Source: Volvox africanus (Eukaryota; Chlorophyta; Chlorophyceae; Chlamydomonadales; Volvocaceae). Taken from it: a stretch of DNA of 64,000 bases. Shown here piece by piece: positions 37,190 to 47,115 of this stretch. The notes under the pieces are model-generated. The model made no database searches, was not told the DNA's origin, and was given only the letters and a program-made list of their open reading frames with translations. The stretch lies in contig BSDZ01000015.1 in NCBI GenBank assembly GCA_030268105.1, forward strand, positions 2,817,501-2,881,500, read 5' to 3'. Positions within the stretch are counted from its first letter, which is position 1. Each line of letters starts with the position of its first letter. The position numbers and the translations under genes are program-made.

Positions 37190-37593
37190 GCGTAAACTGC
37201 GTTACAGTGCGTTACGTGCATATCGTAACGCACTGTACGCAACATATATGCAAGCTCTTTGCGTAAAGTTAACGTGTGCGTTAGGTTTGCGATCACGTGT
37301 GTTAGGTTTGCGTTAGGCTCGCGTTAGAACATACGCAAGCCCCGATTTTCGAGCACCACAAAACGTAATAAAAATTACAGGGAACTTTTATAATCATTAT
37401 AAATATTGTTTTCATTTAAACGAACTTGAAAACGACGCACTATAACAGACGTTCTGTCAAGTTTTCTATTTCTTTGCGTTAGGCTCGTGTTGGGCTAACG
37501 CAACCTCTAACGCACAAAATGCAGCCTTACGCACACATACGCGCCCTAATGCAGCCTAACGCGAGCCTAACGCACGAATCTGTTGTTATAGTG
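37190..37593. repeat. Right subterminal GCGTTAGG array
   Basis: Repeated GCGTTAGG and CCTAACGC units ending in the inverted terminus GTTATAGTG at 37593. It mirrors the left array of the same element. Confidence 0.8.
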
Positions 37594-37760
37594 TGTATCT
37601 CTCTTCGCTGCTCATGCACTTATCTGCACATCTAAATGTTAAGTGCCAAGTGCCGAATGCTTACAAGACAGACCAAAGCATTCGGACACGATCTCAGGGG
37701 CAGTGGAAGACTTCAGAGTGAAATTACAGTCAATTAGACGCGATGTGGTGCATTCCGCTA
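37594..37760 (+). repeat. Repeat arm related to 45110-45250 (inverted)
   Basis: The segment (GCTGCTCATGCACTT, CATCTAAATGTTAAG, CGATCTCA) matches the reverse complement of about 45110-45250. The CACTA-like element abuts it, so it may have inserted into an older repeat family member. The parent family is not identified. Confidence 0.6.
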
Positions 37761-37883
37761 TCAGAACCGATGCCAGGCAATCATCATCTTACCGGTTAAT
37801 GATGCTCAGGCTTGGCTCAGGCCAATTACAGCGTATTGTAGTTCAACATGATAATATCGAAGATAATCCGATTAGGGCTTGGT

Positions 37884-39576
37884 ACAGTTGGGGACCTGGT
37901 AAGGGTGTACGACATGCTGGAGCATGACCAAATACCCCTCCCTCAGTGCATGACCTGGCTAGACTGGACCCAACAGTTTCTAGACCCCTCAGCTAGCCTC
38001 ACCCAACTGCGAGACAAGGAGTCTACCCATATGGCTCTCTCGGCTCTATGCAACGATATCAGCCCAGCATGGATAGCAGCAGCACGGGAGGTAGTCAACC
38101 GCCTACAACCCCAACAGCAGGACAGGGTGGAGGACAGAATGCAGCAGCAGATGCCAGCACCACCAGACCGCACCACAGTCATGGCCATGATCGTCAGGCG
38201 TTTGGGCTGGAGATTGCCAGGAGACTCGGGTATAGTGCCTCTCTACAACCTCACGGTAAGCCAAGCTACTCAGCTTCAAGGGGTTTCAACAGCGGAGGAG
38301 CGATTGGAGCTGTTGACAGCTTTTGTGCAGGAGGCGCAAGGGATGCCAACAGACGGACCAACTCCTCCCTGTCCTGCCACTGACCTCCAGCGCTTTCAGG
38401 CAACCCTAGACAGGCTGTGGACAGCAGTTCGTTGGGAAAATAAAAACAAAGAGACGCTGTGGCGTTTGGTGGTCGATGGGATACCCATGCCTGGCAACAC
38501 ACATCTTTCCAGGGTGCCCATCAAACCAAGAGGAAGATGCCAACACCCATCCAATCATCTCTACGACACAGCCAGCAATGGACACTCCAACTCAAACAGC
38601 AGCCTCACCCCTGGACCGTGCACGGGCCCGTACAGTTGCAGACTTTTGGGCACGCTTGCAGTCTTTTGCAGCGTTGGGAATACCTCACTATGGCTGGGAT
38701 CAAGTGGGACCACAACATCCCATTCTAGCCATAGTTGGCACGCAAATGCGGTGTGCAGTTCCGGTTGACATCACCGGCCATGGAGCAGCAAGAACAGAGC
38801 AGGGGCTTTAAGACAGGAGTTTTGAGGACGAGGTTCTGTGGGAGGAAAGTGTTGTACCTCTGTTGTGTTGGCCTACAAAGGCCCGATTGGAAGATGACCA
38901 TCGTTGGTCCAATCTTTGACACTACCGTAGATACCCCAGGATACTACAGAAAGAGGGAGAGAGTCAGGGAGGTAGAGACAAGGGGAGGACGGTCTAGTTC
39001 TTGAGGAGGGGAAGGGAGAGGGTGGAGGGTTTCGTGGCTAGAGGTACCTGTGTCCAGGCTTCGGGTCCTTAGGGTTTTAGGGGGGGTCAGCGAGAGAGGT
39101 CTTTCCTTTTTGTGCAGTGCAGGTGTCTGCGGGGCCAGCTTTGGGTGGGGCCGAAGGCTTTCTAGGGGGGCGCCAGATTGGCTTGTCATCCCCCCCTCCG
39201 CCTCTTGTTGGGTTCTTCCGGCTTGGCTGTGTAAGAGCGTGCTTTCCTGCTGGTGTTTCTCCTCTGCGGGGATCTGTGTGTGTCTGTCCAGCCCTTGCCA
39301 GGTCAGTTTCAGGTTAGAGGAGAGGGTTCCCCGTCCTTTGAGCAGCTAGGTGTCCCCCGTTTTCTGTTGGGCCCTTCTGTGGTTTCTTGGTGGCCCTGAG
39401 TACTCTGTAAGTGGCCAGGCGAGAGCCTCTGAGGGTTCGCTGGCCCAAGTGAGAGGGGGAGCACGTGGCAGGACAGACAAACAAAGCCACATGTTCCTCC
39501 CCTGCGCTGTGGCTCGGTCCGGTCAGGACCCCCGGTGCTCGTCTTTGAAGGGTGAGTCGCCCACAGGGTAACACCC
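37884..39576 (+). mobile_element. LINE 3' half, copy A (5' truncated, internally deleted)
   Basis: Near-identical over most of its length to the reverse complement of 40097-42090. It starts abruptly at ACAGTTGGGGACC (5' truncation typical of LINEs). Inside the shared frame about 0.4 kb is missing: after PGNTHLSRVPIKP the sequence jumps to GRCQHPSNH, removing the cysteine-rich motif present in copy B. A 99-bp solo-LTR-like element interrupts the 3' region at 38850-38948. It ends GGTAACACCC next to a TA-rich microsatellite. Confidence 0.75.
38850..38948 (+). mobile_element. 99-bp solo LTR / TRIM-like element, copy 1
   Basis: Starts TGTTGTACC and ends ATACTACA (TG...CA with short inverted termini), and is flanked on both sides by GAAAG, a perfect 5-bp target duplication (38845-38849 and 38949-38953). 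LINE copy B lacks this insert and has a single GGAAAG at the corresponding place, which defines the empty site. A near-identical copy lies at 58054-58153. Confidence 0.85.
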
Positions 39577-40096
39577 ATATACTGTATATACATAGTATAC
39601 TGTGCACTAGTATATACATGTACGTACGTATAGCATGTATATAGTACATGGTCGTATGTCCGGTAGTATACACGGTAGCTACCATGTATACTATATTAGT
39701 ACCATGTACACGGCTATATTATATATATATATACTATATATGTATATGTATATTTACATTAGTTTATATATTTACTATATGATATTACATATGTAGTTAT
39801 ACTTTATATATAGTGTAGTATATATAAAGTAGTATATGTATACTGCAGTATATGTGTATACTGTAGTGTATACTATACGTATGTAGTATACACGGTACAC
39901 ATATGTAGCTACTATCATACGATATAGTACGTATGGTACGGTACCTACCGTACTATACCGGTAGCTACCGGTAGTATAGGTGCGCACGGTACACATATAT
40001 AGCACGTACATGGTATAAACGTACTATACTATGTGTATACACTACGTAGTATATACATATGTACACTACCATATATAATATATTACATATATATTT
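39577..40096. repeat. TA-rich core between the two LINE copies
   Basis: About 520 bp of TATATAC/GTATAC-rich sequence with many local palindromes (GTATAC, TACGTA, ACCGGT). It separates the two tail-to-tail LINE copies. No coding sequence. Confidence 0.85.
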
Positions 40097-42559
40097 GGGT
40101 GTTACCCTGTGGGCGACTCGCCCTTCAAAGACGAGCACCGGGGGTCCTGACCGGACCGAGCCACAGCGCAGGGGAGGAACACGTGGCTTTGTCTGTCTGT
40201 CCTGCCACGTGCTCCCCCTCTCACTAGGGCCAGCGAGCCCTCACAGGCTCTCGCCTGGCCACTCACAGAGCACTCAGGGCCACCAAGAAATCACAGAAAG
40301 GCCCAACAGAAAACGGGGGACACCTAGCTGCTCAAAGGACGGGGAACCCTCTCCTCTAACCCGAAACTGACCTGACAGGAGCCTGACAGAGACACACAGA
40401 TCCCCTCAGAGGAGAAACACCAGCCGGAAAGCACACCCTTACACAGCCAAGCCGGAAGAACCCAACAAGAGGCGGAGGGGGGGATGACAAGCCAAACTGG
40501 CGCCCCCCTAGAAAGCCTTCCGGCCCCACCCAAAGCAGGCCCCGCAGACACCTGAACTGCACAAAAAGGAGAGACCTCTCTCGCTGAACCCCCCTAAAAC
40601 CCTAAGGACCCGAAGCCTGGACACAGGAACCTCTAGCCACGAAACCCTCCACCCTCTCCCTTCCCCTTCTCAAGAACTAGACCGCCCTCTCCTTGTCTCT
40701 ACCTCCCCCACTCTCCCCCTTTCCTCCCACAGAACCTCCTCCTCAAAACTCCTGCCCTAAAGCCCCTGCTCTGTTCTTGCTGCTCCATGGTCGGTGATGT
40801 CAACCGGAACTGCACACCGCATTTGCGTGCCAACTATGGCTAGGATGGGATGTTGTGGTCCCACCTGATCCCAGCCATAGTGAGGTATTCCCAACGCTGC
40901 AAAAGAATGCAAGCGTGCCCAAAAGTCTGCAACTGTACGGGCCCGTGCACGGTCCAGGGGTGAGGCTGCTGTTTGAGTTGGAGTGTCCATTGTTGGCTGT
41001 GTCGTAGAGATGATTGGATGGGTGTTGGCATCTTCCTCTTCCTCTGGAGGGAACCCTCCTGAACGGTTGAAGAAGTCAGTAATAGCCCGTTGACGGGGTC
41101 CCTGCTCTGCTGTGTGGGTCTGTTGTTGCTGCTGCCGTCCGTGGGTAGAAGGCCCCTGTGGCCTGTGTTCCCTGGTTGCCGCCCGGAGACAGTGCCTGCC
41201 ATATTCCATAGAAGATAAGGCTGCCAAAGCTATCACATCCCATGGGGCCTGCTCGCAACCGGGAGGTGCTTGGACAAGCCATAGCTGTTGCCTGGTCATG
41301 CCCCCTTCAATGGTGGCTGATGTCAGCAATGGCAGATGTCTGTCGATCTGTTCTCGCACCGCCTTGGCTATAGGGCACTCCCAGAAGTGGTGCAGGCGTG
41401 GGGAGCAAGGTTGATCAGTATCAGCTCCATAGCTGCCACACCCACATGGTTTGATGGGCACCCTGGAAAGATGTGTGTTGCCAGGCATGGGTATCCCATC
41501 GACCACCAAACGCCACAGCGTCTCTTTGTTTTTATTTTCCCAACGAACTGCTGTCCACAGCCTGTCTAGGGTTGCCTGAAAGCGCTGGAGGTCAGTGACA
41601 GGACAGGGAGGAGTTGGTCCGTCTGTTGGCTTCCCTTGCGCCTCCTGCACAAAAGCTGACAAGAGCTCCAATCGCTCCTCCGCTGTTGAAACCCCTTGAA
41701 GCTGAGTAGCTTGGCTTACCGTGAGGTTGTAGAGAGGCACTATACCCGAGTCTCCTGGCAATCTCCAGCCCAAACGCCTGACGATCATGGCCATGACTGT
41801 GGTGCCGTCTGGTGGTGGTGGCATCTGCTGCTGCATTCTGTCCTCCACCCTGTCCGGCTGTTGGGGTTGTAAGCGGTTGACTACCTCCCGTGCTGCTGCT
41901 ATCCATGCCGGGCTGATATCGTTGCATAGAGCCGAGAGAGCCATACGGGTAGACTCCTTGTCTCGCAGTTGGGTGGGGCTAGCTGAGGGGTCTAGAAACT
42001 GTTGGGTCCAGTCTAGCCAGGTCATGTACTGAGGGAGGGGTATTTGATCATGCTCCAGCATGTCGTACACCCTTACCAGGTCCCCAACTGTGAGCAGTTT
42101 TCTGCATGAAGCCATCAGTGGGTGACGGGTTTCCAGGCCTGGGCGGTGGTTGTTACCGTTGACACTTCCCCCATTGTCCGAAGTGTTGGGCAGCAAAGGA
42201 TTTCCCCAGAGAGCAGCCGCCCAGCACCAGTCTCCAGGGGCTAAAGGTGGGTTGCTGACATCTTCTAGTGGTGGGAGGTGCCCTAAGGCCCCTACAATTC
42301 GGCTGATCTCCTCAGGCAAGGTCTCTCCACCCAGCCAGGGCCCAGTTGCCTGGGCAGTGGTAAGGGCCCAAGGTTTAAAGGCCGGATGGGTGATCTCCAG
42401 GTAGGTGGCCAGGGTCCGGATCCAGGGGTGGAGGCTTCGTACATTACCACTAGTAGCAGGCTCTTCCTCTTCTTCAGCAACCGTATTCATCGCTGTGTCC
42501 AAAAGCGTTACCCTCTCTCCCTCACTCCTGGCCATCAGGGCCCCTCGGATGAATCGCAC
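40097..42559 (-). mobile_element. LINE 3' half, copy B (5' truncated)
   Basis: Minus-strand non-LTR retrotransposon fragment: 600-codon frame plus a 3' tail of about 650 bp ending GGTAACACCC at 40097. Both ends abut TA microsatellites (42560-42700 upstream, 39577-40096 downstream). It is the longer and less damaged of the two LINE copies in the window. Confidence 0.75.
40757..42559 (-). CDS. LINE ORF C-terminal region (truncated retrotransposon protein)
   Basis: An open frame of 600 codons without reverse-transcriptase motifs; the polymerase part must have been lost by 5' truncation. It contains WCWAAALWGNPLL, a leucine-rich middle, ETLWRLVVDGIPMPGNTHL, and the cysteine/histidine motif CGCGSYGADTDQPCSPRLHH followed by FWECPIA. 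Such a motif is typical of the zinc-binding region near the C-terminus of LINE ORF2 proteins. The remainder is Gln/Pro-rich. The initiating Met is simply the first in frame, and the TA-rich sequence immediately upstream makes native expression unlikely. Assignment as LINE rests on the Cys/His motif, the truncated 5' end, the shared 3' tail and the three copies in the window. Confidence 0.65.
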   Translation of the reverse strand: MRFIRGALMARSEGERVTLLDTAMNTVAEEEEEPATSGNVRSLHPWIRTLATYLEITHPAFKPWALTTAQATGPWLGGETLPEEISRIVGALGHLPPLEDVSNPPLAPGDWCWAAALWGNPLLPNTSDNGGSVNGNNHRPGLETRHPLMASCRKLLTVGDLVRVYDMLEHDQIPLPQYMTWLDWTQQFLDPSASPTQLRDKESTRMALSALCNDISPAWIAAAREVVNRLQPQQPDRVEDRMQQQMPPPPDGTTVMAMIVRRLGWRLPGDSGIVPLYNLTVSQATQLQGVSTAEERLELLSAFVQEAQGKPTDGPTPPCPVTDLQRFQATLDRLWTAVRWENKNKETLWRLVVDGIPMPGNTHLSRVPIKPCGCGSYGADTDQPCSPRLHHFWECPIAKAVREQIDRHLPLLTSATIEGGMTRQQLWLVQAPPGCEQAPWDVIALAALSSMEYGRHCLRAATREHRPQGPSTHGRQQQQQTHTAEQGPRQRAITDFFNRSGGFPPEEEEDANTHPIISTTQPTMDTPTQTAASPLDRARARTVADFWARLHSFAALGIPHYGWDQVGPQHPILAIVGTQMRCAVPVDITDHGAARTEQGL

Positions 42560-42700
42560 TATCTATATATATAGTATATATAGATAGTATATATATTATA
42601 GTATATATAAACATATACACTATATGTACACTAAATACATATATACATATACGTATATACGTAATAATACTTACGTATATATATATATATATAACAAAAA
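42560..42700. repeat. TA-rich microsatellite at LINE 5' junction
   Basis: TATATA/TACGTA-rich tract abutting the truncated 5' end of LINE copy B; no coding content. Confidence 0.8.
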
Positions 42701-42986
42701 CGAAAACTGGCGACGCGCATGTCAGGTTCATGATCCCGATGGAGGAGTTGAGAGGGACAAATGAAAAAAAGGGATAGGGGGTTGGGGGGGTTCGAAGGAA
42801 GGGGAAGGGGTTGAGGCTAAGGTCAGGTCTTCTTAATAACGTCATGCGAATGCGAAAACGCTTTGGCAGGCATCGGAGGCACTGGTTGTTGTTGTCCTTG
42901 TCCTTGTCCTTGTCCTTGTTGCAACAACCGCAACAGCAAGAAACTAAATCCAATCGCGCTCCATTTGGATTTTGGATTCGTGCAAA

Positions 42987-43943
42987 ATGGATCGTACCCG
43001 CGTGTCGCAGGGCTTCGTGCCGGGAGTGGGAAAGGAGGTGGAGGCCAACGTCACGCCGGGGGAGTTCTTCGACGGCTGGCACAAGGGCGGCCGGCGGGTG
43101 GGTTCCGGGATCTGAAGGACCCATGGGTCACATGACTGACGTCTCCTCTCACAGCTAGCGAATGGAGTATTGGGATGGGTTGATGCACAGGTCTTTGTGG
43201 ACACGCGGTCGGGTGTGTGGGTGTTGTGTCTCGGGTTTGTGCATATGGGTATGTGCATGACCTCTCAATGTCAGATTTTGGGGAGCGTTAAATGCTTCCG
43301 CCCTCAACTGCAGCCGTCATCTTATCTTGCGGCCTGAACCAGCGCTTCACGTGGCTCCCCCTAGGCAGGCCCCTATTGCTTCCCCCTTGCCCTTTCCTAG
43401 CAAGGTCTACAGCAGTATCAGGTCTCGTTTATTTGTCTTCCCCTTCCCCCCTTCCCATTGCTTACGTCTTCCCCCGTTTCCCCCCCCCCTCCCTCCCCCC
43501 CACACACGCATCTCGCCCCTTCAGTATGAGCACCAGGATTGGTTTTATTCGTCTTCCAATCCCTTCCGCACCAGCACACCGCCGCCACCCACACAATTAC
43601 TGTACTGCACACATGTACTGCACAACTCCCCGCCCTCTCAGGCACACGGTGTGTACGAGGGCAGCTACTGGGAGCTGATGGGCGACTGTGAGGAGCTGGC
43701 GGAAATGCTGCGGAAGCTGTCCAAGGCGCCGGCGCTGCTTGAGGAGCCCCCCCTGGAGTTGCCCCCCCCTCCCGAGCTGCCCTCGTGGGATGACTTCAAG
43801 CCCAACCTGCACCTCATCCCCGCCGCTCCCACCCTGCCGGTGCTGAAGCTGCCGCCCTTCAGAGCGCCCATCCTGGAGCCCGAGCCGCCGTTCGTGGAGC
43901 CCGAGTACCTGCCGTTACCGCCCGTGCCGCCCGTGCCGAAGGG
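42987..43943 (+). CDS. Hypothetical protein, 5' exons only
   Basis: Two plus-strand exons: 42987-43097 (ATG; MDRTRVSQGFVPGVGKEVEA ... GWHKGGRR, 37 codons) and 43642-43943. The intron is GTGGGT...CTCTCAG with a strong polypyrimidine tract. Exon 2 reads AHGVYEGSYWELMGDCEELA, then a short helix (EMLRKLSKAPALLEE), then a proline-rich region with repeated PEPP/LPP motifs ending VPKG at a GTGTGT donor. Coding GC and splice sites look native. No family is recognised. No continuing exon is seen before the AT-rich microsatellites and the copia remnant, so the gene appears cut off by the repeat island or has lost its 3' part. It could alternatively have a very large intron. Confidence 0.5.
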
Positions 43944-44339
43944 GTGTGTGTGTGTGTGTGTAAGACGCATATAAAAGACGGGTGCGGTCTCTTCTTTTTT
44001 GGGGGCAAAATGGGTTCCTCAAAACGCGCTAAGTTGGACCCTAATGCCTTGGGGGTAAGGAGCGGTTTCTGCTCCATCCAGACTTTAGCTAGAGGATGCA
44101 CCATGAGGCAGCCAATGCTGTTGAAGTTACTGAAATACAATTGCAATAGAACAATATTTGTCATTTCATTTGTGTGTATGTGGTGTAGGGATTATTTTCG
44201 GTACGTCAGTTATTCGGTTATTGGTTTGGTTCGGTCTTAGTTTGGTCTGGCTTGGTTTGATAACCACATACTTAACCATAAGCATAACCGACTTCCGTAC
44301 GAACGACAAGCACAGGCTAGTTTAACCCCTTCGCTTATA

Positions 44340-44580
44340 ATGACTTACCCGGAGAGGGACGGGGAGGGAGGGGGAGAGAGATGGAGCGCAGCTGCCTTAG
44401 CCCTAACCAACTGCTCACCTGGCCGTGGTTCCAGAGCCGTGGTTCTATCTTTCCTTCTTTCGCTCCTGCCCCCACCTACCATGTTAAAGCGAAAAGCGCC
44501 CGCCCCTCGCTGCAGTACCACTTCTTTAATCTTTCTCATTCTCCTCTTATGCATGATGTATCAACAGATCATTCTCAAAA
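44340..44580. other. Short unassigned stretch
   Basis: Open frames on both strands lack motifs. Nothing recognisable between the hypothetical gene and the CACATA microsatellite. Confidence 0.4.
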
Positions 44581-44587
44581 CACACAC

Positions 44588-44636
<49 letters not shown>

Positions 44637-45080
44637 TATACATACACATATACATACACATATACACATAAAGTATATATTACACTATAACATATACATA
44701 TTATATATATAATACTATATATAACATTATATACTATATATATACTATATAACTATAACTAACCTATAACCCTAAACCCTAACTATAACTATACATATAT
44801 ATAACACTATTAATATATAGTTATGTATATTCTATATTACATATAATTAGTAATATATACTAATACTATTTAGTACTATATATAATACTACATATATTTA
44901 GGTATACATAACTATATATTGTATATATACCTACTATATATAATACATATATTATATACCATTAGTATACATATAGTATATAGTGCCCTATATTATACAG
45001 TATACTAATATAAAGGATGTAGTTATATATAACGACATATATACAATTATTGGATATGTAAAAGACCATATATATCATAA
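44581..45080. repeat. CACATA hexamer array followed by TA-rich tract
   Basis: About 90 bp of tandem ACACAT units are followed by some 400 bp of TATATA/ACTATA-rich sequence. Near 44767 there is a short AACCCTAAACCCTAAC stretch resembling plant-type telomere repeat, too short to be a telomere. Confidence 0.85.
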
Positions 45081-45109
45081 ATGACCATAATAAATTGCAT
45101 CTTCTCGAC

Positions 45110-45250
45110 TGTAAGTTGTAACCCTTTTGCTCCTAAAGACTTTTGCTGCCTTTGAGATCGCGTCCGGATGCTTAATCTATTTTGTGAGCATTCGGCATTC
45201 GGTGCTTAACATTTAGACGTGCAGACAAGTGCATGAGCAGCAAGAGGGAT
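45110..45250 (-). repeat. Repeat arm related to 37594-37760 (inverted)
   Basis: The reverse complement shares long stretches with 37594-37760 (CTGCTCATGCACTT, CTAAATGTTAAG, CGATCTCA). A 131-codon minus-strand frame (45567-45172) overlaps it; no family is recognised. Confidence 0.55.
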
Positions 45251-45845
45251 ACAACATGAATCACCAGGACACATTTGCCTATCGGGGCCAACTCTGCGGA
45301 CGACAGCAATGCTCCCAGGGCGGGCTTGAAACAATTGACAGAGCCCTCTGTATAGGGTGCAGGAGATTTGTACCAAACGTCAACGGCCAATCCTGACAAC
45401 AGAACTGGTACACTTGCTACATCCACACCATTATACAGCACAGTGCCTGATTCGAATGACGTGATATGCTGCATATCCGCCAGCAAAGCGTTTTCCGTAG
45501 GTAAACTGCCATCAGTTCCTCGATCCATAGTTTCAGCATCACAAGCCAGATCCTGTGTTTGGCACATACACGAGGAACAGGTCTTAATGCACTTTGCCTA
45601 GCCAAGATACGCATCTCAGCCCCACAAGCAAATTGCACCAAATCCACATACGACTGGAACATCCTCCCCATCAAGTCAAGGCACATTCAACAGCCAAAGA
45701 CTCCAAAAGGCCTCGTTGAAACCAGAATATGTGATCCCCTTCGGAAAGATCAACTATAGGCGTCACAAGAGCCTCAAATCAAGCTCATGTGATACGAGCA
45801 CAGGGCTAGTGCATGGTGTGCCTCAATATCACATGACTGAACTTC

Positions 45846-46740
45846 CGAGGCAAAGCATGCAAGCAGATTCGAGACCTTGGGGAGGCAAAAGTCTTCCTGG
45901 CAACGGAGATCAGCCGGGGAATGAATGGGGAGGTAAAGCTATCGCAGCAGTAATACATGAAGGAGCTGCTGCAGCGGCATCAACTCAACGACGCAAAGCC
46001 ATGAATGACTCCACCCCCGGTTCAAGAGTACTGCCGGCAGTTGGCAGATGGCAAAACGAAGCTTGTAGACAGCACCAATTACCGGGGGCTTATTGGCAAG
46101 CTGAATTACCTGGTGATGAGCACAAGACCTGATATAGTGCAGGCAATAAGCATCCTGGCGTGCTTTATGTGGAAGCCATCTAAGGTTCACATGGGCCTTG
46201 GTTTGGGGGTACTTTGATATTTGGCGCACCAAGGAGTTTGGGCTATGCTTTGGTGGACGGAGATCTAACAATAGCGGGCTACAGTGATTCCGACTGGGCT
46301 GGCGATCCGGCCACTCAGAGACCTACAACAGGCTACGTGTTTCTGTTAGGCGGAACAGGTATCAGCTGGAATAGCCAACTGCAGTGCACGGTGGCAGTTT
46401 CGTCAGTGGAGGCAGAGGACCAGGCCACGGCAGCTGCAATACAGGAGGTGCTTTGGCTTCTCGAGCTGGCGGGAGACTTGGGCTTGGAATCAGATGCTAT
46501 TGTGATTCGGATGGATTCCCAGGGGGCAATTCTGTTCCCCATGCTCATTGCCCCCTCGAATGGATTCCCAAGGGGCAATGAGCATGGGGAACAAGCCAAT
46601 AATGTCTGCCCGTTCCAAACACATTGACATGCAGCATCACCAGTGTGGGAGCGAGTTTCTAGTAACGACACTGCTGTGTCTTACTGCTAGACGGAAGATA
46701 TGGTGGCGGCAGATGTGCTGATGAAGGCGCTATGAGAAGT
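45846..46740 (+). pseudogene. Ty1/copia polyprotein remnant (end of RT plus RNase H)
   Basis: The plus strand carries, in shifting frames, the end of a copia reverse transcriptase (RDLGEAKVFLATEISRG), the segment GLIGKLNYLVMSTRPDIVQA, and an RNase H region (IAGYSDSDWAGDPATQRPTT, then GYVFLLGG and VSSVEAEDQA). The order and spacing match Ty1/copia pol. An in-frame stop after KLSQQ, at least two frameshifts and a fold-back rearrangement at 46534-46592 make it non-functional. Gag, protease, integrase and most of RT are missing. Confidence 0.85.
46534..46592. repeat. Perfect fold-back (21-bp arms) inside copia RNase H
   Basis: GTTCCCCATGCTCATTGCCCC at 46534-46554 is exactly reverse-complemented at 46572-46592, with a 17-nt loop. 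The arms are preceded by two near-copies of GGATTCCCA(A/G)GGGGCAAT. Confidence 0.85.
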
Positions 46741-46872
46741 TAAGTTCAAGAAGTGCATTAAGGAAATGGGATGGCTGCTTGGCGCAAGCTTGGTTGGCTG
46801 AGTTTTCAGTTTCAAGAGTATGTTTTTGGGAGTCATCTTGTGACACTTGTTGCAAGAACGTCTCGAGGGGCG

Positions 46873-47115
46873 TGTTATGAAATGATTTATCAGTTGGGCT
46901 TTGTAGCGATCCTCTGTAGCAACAATCGCGTTATTGGAGCTGTACTCGGCAGCACGAACCCGCACTCGTCCCATGTGTAGTGCTATACACGCAACCCCAT
47001 GTGCCAACTCCGGACCGAAGTATTAAGTCTTTCTTTGACTATCGGATACCATGTAACGAATACTTTTTCGTAATAACGCTAGGCTTCCTTATATCCGGTA
47101 GTCTACATTTCAACA
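46873..47115 (+). mobile_element. Probable copia 3' LTR
   Basis: Begins TGTTATGAAATG right after a purine-rich stretch (CTCGAGGGGCG) that follows the end of the copia frame, as a polypurine tract precedes a 3' LTR. The end is placed at CATTTCAACA (CA terminus), where similarity to the duplicated ACL4 3' flank resumes. No matching 5' LTR was found, so the right boundary is approximate. Confidence 0.55.

Larger units (their letters stand above)
33292..37593. mobile_element. CACTA-like DNA transposon, 4.3 kb
   Basis: The ends are inverted repeats: both begin CACTATAACAA and share ATTCGTGCGTTAG a few bases in, with the match continuing about 35 bp. Inside each end is a dense array of short GCGTTAGG/CCTAACGC units in both orientations (left to about 33860, right from about 37190). 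A CACTA terminus plus subterminal repeat arrays is the hallmark of EnSpm/CACTA elements. Flanking bases are TAT on the left and TGT on the right, so the expected 3-bp target duplication is imperfect or absent. No transposase domain was recognised; a spliced minus-strand gene of unknown type lies inside. A KDZ-type element is a possible alternative classification. Confidence 0.75.

Noticed and set aside
39577..40096. TA-rich block as an inserted organelle fragment
   Set aside because: It is simple TATATAC-type repeat with no coding or rRNA/tRNA content, unlike the rpl16-rpl29 insert.
44581..44670. Regular short repeats resembling a CRISPR array
   Set aside because: It is a plain CACATA microsatellite without spacers, in a eukaryotic genome.
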